Shown in pieces: positions 1 to 7,327 of a stretch of DNA of 13,250 bases (within the stretch, counting starts at the first letter, position 1; every line of letters starts with the position of its first letter). The stretch is from Halioxenophilus sp964342265 (GTDB lineage: Bacteria > Pseudomonadota > Gammaproteobacteria > Pseudomonadales > Cellvibrionaceae): contig CAYFFE010000103.1 in NCBI GenBank assembly GCA_964342265.1, positions 1 to 13,250 on the forward strand, in the 5' to 3' direction. The position numbers and the translations under genes are program-made. The notes below the pieces were generated by a model that saw nothing but the letters and a program-made list of their open reading frames with translations, was not told the origin of the DNA and did not search any database.

Positions 1-59
1 AGGTTTTGCCCCAGTCGGTTGGGATACGCGATAAGTTGTACCTGATTGCGAAGCTCCAT
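1..59 (-). CDS. Sucrose phosphorylase-like protein, N-terminal fragment (cut by window edge)
   Basis: Only the first 19 codons are present; the gene continues beyond position 1. They read M-E-L-R-N-Q-V-Q-L-I-A-Y-P-N-R-L-G-Q-N. The VQLI-x-Y-x-x-R-LG core resembles the start of GH13 subfamily 18 enzymes (sucrose phosphorylase and relatives such as sucrose-6-phosphate or glucosylglycerate phosphorylase). These cleave an alpha-glucoside with phosphate to give glucose-1-phosphate in the cytoplasm. The start is supported by AGGAG at 65-69, five bases before the ATG. The family call is recognition from a very short stretch; substrate specificity cannot be told. No neighbouring sugar gene is visible in the window. 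Confidence 0.6.
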   Translation of the reverse strand, partial: MELRNQVQLIAYPNRLGQN

Positions 60-122
60 CGATTCTCCTTTTCATTACTTGTGGTGATGAAACAGTCTTT
101 GATTTCTCCTAGTCAGATCACT

Positions 123-150
123 ATATTACGGATCGTGCGTTCACATTCAA
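123..150 (-). promoter_or_regulatory. Possible sigma-70 promoter for the edge gene
   Basis: Read on the minus strand, TTGAAT (150-145) and TAATAT (128-123) are 16 bases apart, and the second box sits about 63 bases before the start codon at 59. Both boxes are imperfect. An overlapping TATAGT would be a better -10 but would need a 19-base spacer. The gap 60-292 also holds an AGCGCT core (198-203) and an 11-bp dyad CTTACGCTAAG (225-235), of the kind bound by LacI-type sugar regulators. Their role is speculative. Confidence 0.25.
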
Positions 151-292
151 ATTTTGCGAAAAAAACCAAAGAGGCATGAAATATGCTTTTCTTGGTTAGC
201 GCTTAATTTAAATGGGGCCTAAATCTTACGCTAAGCCTATTCATACGGTGCGTTAAAACAGGGCGGATCGGCGGTACTCGCGACTAAGCGCG

Positions 293-1708
293 TTAAATAA
301 TTTCATCGGCATAAGCCGACAGCGCATCTAATATTTGTATTTGTTCGCCGGTGAGCTGCTCGCTTTCTTGCAGAGCAAAGATTTTTTCGTGCAGCTCTTC
401 TAAGGTAACAATTCCGGCGCTGGGCTCGGTTAACCGCTGATAGCGGTAGTCTTGCCACTGCGCTTGTTCCTGCTCGTTTAACGTTTCTGGAAAATTTCGG
501 GCACGGTAGCGCAACAGTAAATCGTTAAGGCGATCGTCTTCAAAAATAAGCGAATCATCCGCCAACGCCTCTCCCGTGGATTGCCTCACTTGCTCAGATT
601 TTACTTTGTCGGTGGCACTCACAAAGCCACCATAGAGGGATGCCTCGGCTTCGCGATTATCGTCAAATTCGCGCGCACCGAATACTTCGTGCAGCTTTGC
701 TTGCAACGTGTGATTTTTGAGTTGTTGCCAATGTTGTCGACACTTGGGCAAATCAATACCCAGTCGCTGTGCCGCTTGTGGCTCCAATAATCGCGCCGTG
801 GCCAGCACCGGGCTTTTATTTAAATGTACTTCTTTAAGTGCTATGCGCGATTCGCCCGGTGGTAGATCTTCGCTTTTGGTGTAAAGACGTTCGCGAATAA
901 ATTCCGCAGGCTTGTTGATTAAATCGGCGGGATCGGGGGTTAAATCAAAACAAATTACTGAATTTTTATTGATGGGATGCATAGCCAATGGCAGCACTAA
1001 AACACAACAACCACGCTCTGCAGGGAACATCGAGGATACATGCAATAGCGGTTTTTTATTAGCAATATCAATCAGTTCCGCCACTTTTCGTTTATCGCGC
1101 AAAGGCAACAAATAATCGTATAAGCGTGGATGTTTGTATTTTATAAGCTTGGCTAATTCAATGGTTGCAATAACATCTGAGAGTGCATCGTGAGCGTGTT
1201 CGTGCGTTAAATTATTGGCCCGGGCCAAATTTTCTAGCTTAAAACTGGGGACATTATCGATCAGAGGCCACTCTATTCCCTCTGGGCGCAGCGCGTAAGT
1301 TAAACGCACCATATCGATGATGTCCCAGCGGCTGTTGCCGTTTTTCCATTCGCGCTCGTAGGGATCGTAAAAATTGCGCCACAAAGTATAACGAGTGACC
1401 TCATCATCAAAGCGAATGCTGTTGTAACCCACCCCACAGGTGCCGGGCTCAGCCAACTCTTGGTGAATGCGTTGAATGAATTCACGCTCCGATAAACCTT
1501 CGGCCAGAGCTTTTTGCGGCGTAATGCCGGTAATTAAACAGGCCGTAGGATCGGGCACAAAATCATTGGCGGGGCGACATAAAATATTGAGCGGCTCGCC
1601 GATAATGTCGAGATTTTCATCCGTGCGAATACCGGCAAACTGCACCGGACGGTCGAAGGCGGGATTAGCCCCCCAGGTTTCGTAATCGTGCCAGTAAAAA
1701 CTCAACAA
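293..1708 (-). CDS. sbcB: Exodeoxyribonuclease I
   Basis: ExoI degrades single-stranded DNA 3' to 5' in mismatch repair and recombination and removes 3' overhangs in the cytoplasm. The 471-aa product is close to the E. coli length (475 aa) and can be followed along its whole length. The DEDDh exonuclease core comes first: D8 and E10 in HDYET, D101 in RFDDEVTR, and H173 with D178 in AHDALSD. The SH3-like and helical C-terminal parts follow (NFPETL near the end, final YADEII). These residues match the E. coli catalytic set D15, E17, D108, H181 and D186. The start is TTG at 1708: an in-frame TAG at 1718-1720 rules out anything upstream, and a second TTG at 1705 is the only close alternative. A weak purine run (AGAGAAG) precedes it. 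The gene lies 29 bp downstream of phhB and is probably co-transcribed with it. Confidence 0.96.
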   Translation of the reverse strand: MLSFYWHDYETWGANPAFDRPVQFAGIRTDENLDIIGEPLNILCRPANDFVPDPTACLITGITPQKALAEGLSEREFIQRIHQELAEPGTCGVGYNSIRFDDEVTRYTLWRNFYDPYEREWKNGNSRWDIIDMVRLTYALRPEGIEWPLIDNVPSFKLENLARANNLTHEHAHDALSDVIATIELAKLIKYKHPRLYDYLLPLRDKRKVAELIDIANKKPLLHVSSMFPAERGCCVLVLPLAMHPINKNSVICFDLTPDPADLINKPAEFIRERLYTKSEDLPPGESRIALKEVHLNKSPVLATARLLEPQAAQRLGIDLPKCRQHWQQLKNHTLQAKLHEVFGAREFDDNREAEASLYGGFVSATDKVKSEQVRQSTGEALADDSLIFEDDRLNDLLLRYRARNFPETLNEQEQAQWQDYRYQRLTEPSAGIVTLEELHEKIFALQESEQLTGEQIQILDALSAYADEII

Positions 1709-1737
1709 AGGTCTTCTCTATTATTTATTGCAGATGT

Positions 1738-2082
1738 TTAACGGCTTATGAGCTGGTCGGTTTTGGCTGCCAGAATAAAATCGTTGTTGTGCAAGCCAGA
1801 GATACTGTGCGTCCACCAAATGACCGTTAAACACCCCCACTCAACACTTAACTGCGGGTGATGATTTTCGGTCTCGGCCAGGGCGCCAATACTGTTGGCT
1901 AATTCCAGCGCTTGCTGAAAATCTTTTGCTTTTATCGCACGCTTTAATTGCTTAATGCCTTGCTGCTCAGCAATCTCCCAGCCGGTTAATTGCGTTAACA
2001 GCAACTGGCATTGCGAGTCATCCAACGGCGGCGTTTTTGACGAGCAGGAGGTGCACGATTGATCGGCAAGATTGACTGTCAT
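1738..2082 (-). CDS. phhB: 4a-hydroxytetrahydrobiopterin dehydratase (pterin-4a-carbinolamine dehydratase)
   Basis: This enzyme dehydrates 4a-hydroxytetrahydropterin so the cofactor of aromatic amino acid hydroxylases can be recycled; in bacteria it usually partners PhhA. The 114-aa product has the family hallmark E-N-H-H-P (residues 72-76), followed by a hydrophobic strand and T-H-S-x-x-G-L-x-x-x-D (91-101), giving the three conserved histidines H74, H75 and H92. The ATG at 2082 was chosen over the 12-residue longer reading because GGGAG sits six bases before it and known family members start here. No phhA is present in the window, so the physiological substrate partner is unknown. It probably heads a two-gene transcript with sbcB. 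A 12-bp dyad (GATTGTCCAATC, 2141-2152) lies about 58 bp upstream and could be an operator, but this is unproven. Confidence 0.93.
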   Translation of the reverse strand: MTVNLADQSCTSCSSKTPPLDDSQCQLLLTQLTGWEIAEQQGIKQLKRAIKAKDFQQALELANSIGALAETENHHPQLSVEWGCLTVIWWTHSISGLHNNDFILAAKTDQLISR

Positions 2083-2223
2083 GATTCTCCCAATTGATAA
2101 ATTTGCTTGCAACGCCATTAAAACTACTTTTTACGCGTCGGATTGTCCAATCGAATTCGAACCTTAACAACCTATCAAGTCCGCTATCAAAAAAACACCG
2201 CCCCAGCTCCAATAGTAAAAAGT

Positions 2224-2251
2224 AAAAAGGCCGGAAAACTCCAGCCTTTTT
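2224..2251 (-). terminator. Rho-independent terminator after fumarase
   Basis: AAAAAGGC and GCCTTTTT form an 8-bp stem that extends by GGA/TCC past one mismatch, around a short loop. On the minus strand it ends in a T tract, 17 bp past the fumarase stop. The A/T-rich arms would also work in the other direction. It separates the fumarase transcript from phhB. Confidence 0.85.
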
Positions 2252-2267
2252 ATTCCTGCATTGTGCT

Positions 2268-3785
2268 TTACTTAACTTCCAGCGTGCCCTCTTCGATTTT
2301 GGCTTTCCAAATTTGGGGGCCTGTTTGGTGAACGGATTCGCCGTTGCTGTCGACAGCCACGGTAACCGGCATGTCTTGCACTTCAAATTCGTAAATGGCT
2401 TCCATTCCCAAATCTTCGAAAGCCACAACTTTTGAGGCTTTAATGGCTTTAGAAACCAAATAGGCCGAACCACCTACGGCCATTAAATACACCGCTTTAT
2501 TGTCTTTGATGGCCTCTATAGCCGTGGGGCCGCGCTCGGCTTTGCCCACCATGCCCGCCAACCCGGTTTTTTCTAGCATGGTGCGGGTGAATTTATCCAT
2601 GCGCGTGGCGGTTGTTGGGCCTGCGGGGCCAACCACTTCGCCAGCCACAGGATCGACCGGGCCCACGTAGTAAATAAAGCGATTGGTGAAATCCACGGGC
2701 AGGGATTCGCCTTTTTCGATCATGTCGACCATGCGCTTGTGGGCGGCATCGCGACCGGTGAGCAATTTGCCCGATAACAACACGGTTTCGCCCGGTGCCC
2801 ATTCCAAAACATCTTGCTTGGTAATTTCATCCAGATTTACACGGCGCGCCGCACCTACCTCCCAGGTAATTTCGGGCCAGTCGGCCAACGAGGGCGGTTC
2901 TTGCAGGGCCGGACCGCTGCCATCTAAGGTAAATTTAGCCAAGCGCGTGGCGGCACAGTTGGGAATAACCGCAATCGGCTTGTTGGCCGCGTGTGTGGGG
3001 CAGTCTTTAACTTTTACATCCAATACGGTGGTTAGGCCACCCAAACCCTGCGCCCCGATCCCTAAACCGTTGACCTTGTCGAACAACTCCAAGCGTAACT
3101 CTTCGGCGCGATTGCTAGCACCACGCTCTTGCAAATCGTGAATATCGATGGGATCGAGCAGCGCTTCTTTGGCCATGGCCATGGCTTTATCGGCGGTGCC
3201 ACCGATGCCGATGCCGAGAATGCCCGGCGGACACCAGCCCGCCCCCATGGTGGGTACCATTTTTAGAATCCAATCCACCACGGAATCGGATGGGTTGAGC
3301 ATGGCAAATTTGGTTTTCGCCTCGCTGCCACCGCCTTTAGCCACCACGTGCACATCGACTTTATCACCAGGTACCAACTTGTAAGTCACCATTGCCGGCG
3401 TGTTATCGCCGGTGTTTTTACGAGCACCATCGGGATCGGCCAATACCGACGCACGCAACTTGTTATCGGGATGATTGTAGGCTCGACGCACCCCCTCGTT
3501 GATCATATCTTCGATGCTGCAATCCGCGTCCCACTGCACATCCATACCGATTTTCATGATCACGCTCACAATCCCAGTGTCCTGACAAATCGGGCGGTGG
3601 CCTTCGGCACACATACGCGAGTTGATAAGAATTTGTGCCATGGCATCTTTAGCCGCCGGGTTTGCTTCGCGCTGATAGGCTTCGTGTACAGCAGAGATGA
3701 AATCTTTGGGGTGATAGTAGGAAATAAACTGAAGAGCGTCGGCAATACTGTCGATCAAGTCTTGCTGGCGGATTGTGGTGGTCAT
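2268..3785 (-). CDS. Fumarate hydratase, class I ([4Fe-4S])
   Basis: Class I fumarase interconverts fumarate and L-malate in the TCA cycle, using an oxygen-sensitive [4Fe-4S] cluster whose open iron site binds substrate. The product has 505 aa, like the single-chain fumarases of Pseudomonas and somewhat shorter than E. coli FumA/FumB (about 548). The N-terminal alpha domain (about 1-290) holds the three expected cluster cysteines: C67 in RPICQDTG, C185 in GAGWCPPG and C277 in IPNCAATR. Their spacing matches FumA C105, C224 and C318. The C-terminal beta domain follows (about 325-505), with G-P-V-D-P and V-G-P-A-G-P-T-T-A-T-R around 375-395. The start ATG at 3785 has GAGAAG eight bases before it. 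It is monocistronic by position, with a terminator downstream and a gene-free gap upstream. The fumA/fumB symbol is not assigned because paralogy cannot be judged here. Confidence 0.96.
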   Translation of the reverse strand: MTTTIRQQDLIDSIADALQFISYYHPKDFISAVHEAYQREANPAAKDAMAQILINSRMCAEGHRPICQDTGIVSVIMKIGMDVQWDADCSIEDMINEGVRRAYNHPDNKLRASVLADPDGARKNTGDNTPAMVTYKLVPGDKVDVHVVAKGGGSEAKTKFAMLNPSDSVVDWILKMVPTMGAGWCPPGILGIGIGGTADKAMAMAKEALLDPIDIHDLQERGASNRAEELRLELFDKVNGLGIGAQGLGGLTTVLDVKVKDCPTHAANKPIAVIPNCAATRLAKFTLDGSGPALQEPPSLADWPEITWEVGAARRVNLDEITKQDVLEWAPGETVLLSGKLLTGRDAAHKRMVDMIEKGESLPVDFTNRFIYYVGPVDPVAGEVVGPAGPTTATRMDKFTRTMLEKTGLAGMVGKAERGPTAIEAIKDNKAVYLMAVGGSAYLVSKAIKASKVVAFEDLGMEAIYEFEVQDMPVTVAVDSNGESVHQTGPQIWKAKIEEGTLEVK

Positions 3786-4196
3786 AAGGGACTTCTCACT
3801 ATATATCGGCTAGTTAGAGGGTATTTGCGCCGATTTTACACCATCCATGGGTGTATTTCCCACCGTACAAAATTAACTGAGAAGCGACCGCGCACCATAA
3901 TTAGTAGCAGCAATGCCCATGAACTACTAGATGTTGGTGAATGGATAAAAATTCGCGCTTGCAGCATTTTTAACCTCTACTACACTTTAGTTAAAAGATC
4001 AATAACAGCATCTAACATGATGCCAATGAATGCTTGGCGCGAGTTTGGCATTCAAATAAGGGTTAACGGGCTTTAGTGACGTTAGTAATGGATCGCAACG
4101 ACTCACCTCGGTGATAAGCCGCGTTGCGAATAGTCCCAATTTGAGGTTGGGGAATTCCAGTTTTTTCACTGCACACTCACGCAGCATGGAGTGTTT
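3786..4196. other. Gene-free divergent gap of 411 bp
   Basis: No convincing coding frame. It separates fumarase (leftward) from the Lar-like gene (rightward), so it should carry both promoters. TATAGT at 3798-3803 (minus strand) is a possible -10 for fumarase, but no good -35 precedes it. The right part (4021-4166) contains several inverted repeats and a T run, described separately. The stretch 3880-4020 is A/T-rich, and I see nothing definite in it. Confidence 0.6.
4021..4166 (+). other. Candidate structured leader or small RNA upstream of the Lar-like gene
   Basis: Four inverted repeats occur in 146 bp. (1) TGAATGC (4027-4033) pairs perfectly with GCATTCA (4048-4054). It competes with GCCAA/TTGGC (4022-4026/4034-4038) and TGCCAA/TTGGCA (4021-4026/4045-4050). 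(2) TCGCAACG (4093-4100) pairs perfectly with CGTTGCGA (4122-4129), enclosing a small TCAC-CTCG-GTGA hairpin (4103-4114). (3) CCCAA/TTGGG (4135-4139/4147-4151). (4) GGAATTCC (4151-4158) is palindromic and is followed by six T (4161-4166). It ends 30 bp before the next start codon. It may be an untranslated leader with an attenuator-like end, or a separate small RNA. No known RNA family is recognised. Confidence 0.35.
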
Positions 4197-4478
4197 ATGG
4201 CTTTACAGATAGAACCCTGCCCTTTTTGCGGCGGCCAACACCTGCACATGGTAATCCACTCGTTGTCTTATTCGGTGGCCTGCCAGAGTTGTCGATGCCG
4301 AGGCCCCCAAAGGAAAAACCAAGAGCTTGCGGTAATGCAATGGAACGCCACCAGTCGCGCCCGTAAAGCGGACAACGAGGATTCGGTAACGCTGAAAAGT
4401 GATACCGATACAGCGGAAGTTATCAATCAGCGACTGACCGATGTAATGGATAATCGACTGGCCAAATACTCGGGTTAA
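4197..4478 (+). CDS. Small zinc-ribbon protein, Lar (restriction alleviation)-like
   Basis: The 93-aa product opens with a compact zinc ribbon: E-P-C-P-F-C-G-G (C8, C11), a second knuckle C29-x-x-C32 with a further C34, then R-G-P and A-V-M-Q-W-N (residues 45-50). This arrangement (PCPFCGG, CxxC, GP, W-N) is typical of Lar-family proteins. The namesake, phage/prophage Lar, relieves type I restriction, but most chromosomal relatives have no tested role. Residues 55-93 are polar and not recognised. ATG 4197 is preferred to GTG 4191 because GGAG (4188-4191) is five bases before the ATG and overlaps the GTG. There is no restriction system or prophage nearby, so an anti-restriction function is not supported by context. 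The stop codon lies inside a tandem repeat. Confidence 0.7.
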   Translation: MALQIEPCPFCGGQHLHMVIHSLSYSVACQSCRCRGPQRKNQELAVMQWNATSRARKADNEDSVTLKSDTDTAEVINQRLTDVMDNRLAKYSG

Positions 4479-4553
4479 ATGACTCGGGTTAAATGACCTG
4501 AATTAAATGAAGTGGGGCTAAATGAACCGGAATTAATGGCACCGGGGATAAAC
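4468..4553. repeat. Degenerate 14-15 bp tandem repeat spanning the Lar-like stop codon
   Basis: Two identical 14-mers, ACTCGGGTTAAATG, lie at 4468-4481 and 4482-4495. They are followed by drifting copies at 4496-4509 (10 of 14 identical), 4510-4524, 4525-4538 and a last weak one at about 4539-4553. The first copy contains the TAA stop (4476-4478). Most copies repeat a TAA-ATG-type junction, so the array is full of stops and tiny frames such as M-T-R-V-K. The unit length is not a multiple of three, so gain or loss of a copy inside the frame would alter the C-terminus. A 6-bp hairpin (4559-4573) follows the array. Confidence 0.75.
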
Positions 4554-4611
4554 CACTCGGGGCGATTCGCCTCAACGAAACAGCTTTACGGCAACAGGTT
4601 TGCGACAACAG

Positions 4612-5382
4612 CTAGGGCGTTTGCGCCTGGTTGATACGATTTTGCAGATCAAGCAACTGTCGATTAATGTTGAGCCGGTAGGCGTCGATGGCCTCGATGG
4701 CCTCTTCGTTGCCCCTCACGCGCCGCTGTAACTGACTCACGCCTTCCACTTGACTCGCCAATTTGTTGACGCTGGCCAATTGCGACTGGACCGTTTTGAG
4801 TTGCTGCGCCAGGGCGCTTAGCTCTTGAGTAAGCACTTTTTGCTCGGCACTGCTGGCCTGTTGGCTGGATTGCACACCGGCCAGTGTTTTTTTGAGCGCA
4901 TCCAGTTGTCGCGAGGTTTGTTGATCGAGCTTGGCGAGCTGCTCTTTATTGCGCGAAATCCCACCGCGATTAACGTTGCGGGTGTCCCAAAGTTTGCGGA
5001 TTTCGGATTCGTTGGTGGCAATATCTTGCGCGGATTGCTTTAAGTTGGCTTGCAAAGCAGTCACCGACTGGCTGGCTTCGTCGTCGGTTAGGGTTAATTG
5101 CTTCTCTAGCTCGGTGATACGATCGGAGGCGGCAGATAATTGTTGGCTTACCGCCGTGAGCTGCACAAACAGGTAGCCGCTACCAGCCAGGGCAATCAAA
5201 GCGAGAAAACCAACCATCATCACTCCAAAACCTCCACTCTTAGCCGGCTTGGCAGTCGGCTGCTTGCTAGGCTCTGGACTCGCTGCACTGGCGCGTCGCG
5301 ACCGCTTAGGAGCCATCTCCTCATCCAGGGGCGTGTTCAGGTCTGCCGAAGAAATTGTCGGTTCTTTGCGCGATTGCACCAT
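4612..5382 (-). CDS. Single-pass membrane coiled-coil protein of unknown function
   Basis: The 256-aa protein is not assigned to a named family. Residues 1-50 form a charged, Ser/Pro/Lys-rich cytoplasmic tail. Residues 53-75 are one hydrophobic span (V-M-M-V-G-F-L-A-L-I-A-L-A-G-S-G-Y). From about 78 to 250 the chain is Gln/Ala/Leu-rich with heptad-like spacing, predicting long coiled coils broken near 133-145 (R-N-V-N-R-G-G). Positive charge before the span suggests the N-terminus is inside and the coiled coil is in the periplasm. This layout occurs in envelope or division-associated proteins of gammaproteobacteria, but similarity of layout alone does not give a function. The start ATG at 5382 has AAGGA only at a long distance (about 12 bases). 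It lies downstream of groEL, beyond a terminator, so it is probably transcribed separately. Confidence 0.8.
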   Translation of the reverse strand: MVQSRKEPTISSADLNTPLDEEMAPKRSRRASAASPEPSKQPTAKPAKSGGFGVMMVGFLALIALAGSGYLFVQLTAVSQQLSAASDRITELEKQLTLTDDEASQSVTALQANLKQSAQDIATNESEIRKLWDTRNVNRGGISRNKEQLAKLDQQTSRQLDALKKTLAGVQSSQQASSAEQKVLTQELSALAQQLKTVQSQLASVNKLASQVEGVSQLQRRVRGNEEAIEAIDAYRLNINRQLLDLQNRINQAQTP

Positions 5383-5576
5383 ACCGTTAAAAAATCCTTG
5401 CCGTTAAAATTTCAAAACCAAATTCAGCGGATTATTACCTCGATGAATCGTTCCAACGAGTGTTTCGACCGCATCGCGCAAACTCAGTTTAAAAAGATAA
5501 AGAAAATAAATATTGGCGCGCTAAATATGGTGGCACAGTGTACCGCTTCGGCCACCAAACAGGCAGCCCCAAAACG

Positions 5577-5604
5577 AACAAAGGCCCGCAAGCGAGCCTT
5601 TGTT
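5577..5604 (-). terminator. Rho-independent terminator of the groESL operon
   Basis: AACAAAGGC-C-CGC, loop AA, GCG-A-GCCTTTGTT: 12 paired bases with a single mismatch, 27 bp past the groEL stop. On the minus strand it runs into GTTCGTTTT. A second 7-bp hairpin (TGGTGGC 5528-5534 / GCCACCA 5551-5557) lies just beyond it and may act as back-up. Confidence 0.88.
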
Positions 5605-5630
5605 TCGTTTAGCGAGAGCCAATAAGTGAC

Positions 5631-7271
5631 TTACATCATGCCGCCCATACCGCCCATGCCACCCATGTCCGGTGCAGCTGGAGCTGAGTCTTTGGTCGGT
5701 GCATCGGCAATCATGGCTTCGGTGGTGATCATCAAGCCTGCGATAGAACCGGCCGCTTGCAGTGCAGCACGAGTTACTTTGGCAGGATCGAGGATACCCA
5801 TTTCTAGCATGTCGCCATAAACGCCAGTGGCCGCGTTGAAACCGTAGTTGCCGGTGCCTTCGCGAACTTGAGCAGCCACTACAGACGATTCTTCACCAGC
5901 GTTTTCAACGATTTGACGCAATGGCGCTTCCATAGCGCGACGAGCAATGGCAATACCCGCGGTTTGCTCTTCGTTGTCGCCGGTTAGATCGGCAATAGCA
6001 GCAACGGCGCGAACCAATGCAGTACCACCGCCAGGCACAACACCTTCTTCAACCGCGGCACGAGTTGCATGCAAGGCATCTTCTACGCGCGCTTTTTTCT
6101 CTTTCATTTCCACTTCGGTGGCAGCGCCCACTTTAATTACTGCAACACCGCCGGCCAATTTGGCAACGCGCTCTTGCAATTTTTCGCGGTCGTAATCAGA
6201 AGAGGATTCTTCGATTTGCACACGAATTTGCGCAACGCGGGCTTTAATTTCTTCCACATCGCCAGCACCGTCTACGATTACGGTGTTCTCTTTGCTCATG
6301 GTAACGCGCTTAGCAGTACCCAAGTGCTCTAGAGTGGCGGTTTCTAGATCCAAGCCCACTTCTTCGGAAATAACAGTACCACCGGTTAAGGTAGCGATGT
6401 CTTGCATCATGGCTTTACGACGATCGCCGAAACCAGGCGCTTTACAGGCTGCTACTTTAACAATGCCGCGCATGTTGTTAACAACCAAGGTTGCTAACGC
6501 TTCGCCTTCTACGTCTTCGGCCATAATGATCAATGGCTTGCCAGACTTAGCAACGGCTTCCAATACCGGCAACAACTCGCGGATGTTGGAGATTTTTTTA
6601 TCAACCAACAAGATGTATGGGCTGTCGGACTCAACCATCATGTTGTCTTGGTTGGTGATGAAGTAAGGCGACAAGTAACCGCGATCGAATTGCATACCTT
6701 CAACCACGTCCAACTCGTTTTGAAGGCCAGAACCTTCTTCAACGGTGATAACACCTTCTTTGCCCACTTTTTCCATGGCTTCGGCAATGATGCTACCGAT
6801 GTTCTCGTCGCTGTTGGCAGAGATAGTACCAACCTGAGCAATGGATTTGCTGTCTTCACAAGGCTGAGACAAAGTGCGAACTTGCTCAACCGCAGCGATA
6901 ATCGCTTTGTCGATACCGCGCTTAAGATCCATTGGGTTCATGCCAGCGGCTACCGACTTAAGACCTTCGTTAACGATGGCTTGAGCCAATACGGTTGCAG
7001 TGGTAGTACCGTCACCGGCGTCGTCAGAGGCTTTAGAAGCCACTTCTTTAACCATCTGCGCGCCCATGTTCTCGAATTTGTCTTCCAATTCGATTTCTTT
7101 GGCAACAGAAACACCGTCTTTGGTTACGGTAGGAGCACCAAAAGATTTGTCCAATACAACATTGCGGCCTTTAGGGCCCAGGGTGGTTTTTACAGCATCA
7201 GCTAGAATATTTACGCCAACGAGCATTTTTGCGCGCGCGTCATCACCGAATTTAACTTCTTTAGCGGCCAT
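5631..7271 (-). CDS. groEL: 60 kDa chaperonin GroEL
   Basis: GroEL forms the double-ring ATP-driven folding chamber in the cytoplasm that is capped by GroES. The 546-aa product is full length and collinear with E. coli GroEL (548 aa). The ATP-binding L-G-P-K-G-R-N lies at 31-37 and G-D-G-T-T-T at 86-91 with catalytic D87. The later V-E-D-A-L-H-A-T-R segment carries the D398 equivalent, followed by V-V-P-G-G-G-T. The flexible tail ends in GGM repeats and MM. The start ATG at 7271 has AAGGA in front of it. It follows groES by 56 bp in the standard groES-groEL order, under the heat-shock promoter at 7756-7783, with its own terminator downstream. Confidence 0.99.
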   Translation of the reverse strand: MAAKEVKFGDDARAKMLVGVNILADAVKTTLGPKGRNVVLDKSFGAPTVTKDGVSVAKEIELEDKFENMGAQMVKEVASKASDDAGDGTTTATVLAQAIVNEGLKSVAAGMNPMDLKRGIDKAIIAAVEQVRTLSQPCEDSKSIAQVGTISANSDENIGSIIAEAMEKVGKEGVITVEEGSGLQNELDVVEGMQFDRGYLSPYFITNQDNMMVESDSPYILLVDKKISNIRELLPVLEAVAKSGKPLIIMAEDVEGEALATLVVNNMRGIVKVAACKAPGFGDRRKAMMQDIATLTGGTVISEEVGLDLETATLEHLGTAKRVTMSKENTVIVDGAGDVEEIKARVAQIRVQIEESSSDYDREKLQERVAKLAGGVAVIKVGAATEVEMKEKKARVEDALHATRAAVEEGVVPGGGTALVRAVAAIADLTGDNEEQTAGIAIARRAMEAPLRQIVENAGEESSVVAAQVREGTGNYGFNAATGVYGDMLEMGILDPAKVTRAALQAAGSIAGLMITTEAMIADAPTKDSAPAAPDMGGMGGMGGMM

Positions 7272-7327
7272 TTTTGATTCCTTCTATCTTTTATTCAGTT
7301 ACGGACTGTCGGTTGCTGGAGGGCGGT

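Noticed and set aside
2018..2473. 151-aa minus-strand frame overlapping the end of fumarase and the start of phhB
   Set aside because: Out-of-frame with two well-identified genes and crosses the terminator; its translation has no family features.
3348..4076. 242-aa plus-strand frame antisense to the start of fumarase and running into the gap
   Set aside because: Its first 440 bases are the mirror of the fumarase N-terminus, and the remainder shows no ribosome site or recognisable protein.
4468..4553. CRISPR array
   Set aside because: Units of 14-15 bp are directly adjacent with no spacers, and there are no cas genes.
4559..4573. Terminator hairpin between the Lar-like and coiled-coil genes
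   Set aside because: A 6-bp stem with a 3-base loop and no T run on either strand; too weak to call.
5140..5625. 161-aa plus-strand frame antisense to the coiled-coil gene and the groEL terminator
   Set aside because: Overlaps a real gene and the terminator hairpin; the composition is that of a shadow frame.
6648..7205. 185-aa plus-strand frame inside groEL
   Set aside because: Antisense shadow of a highly conserved gene with strong codon bias; no independent signals.
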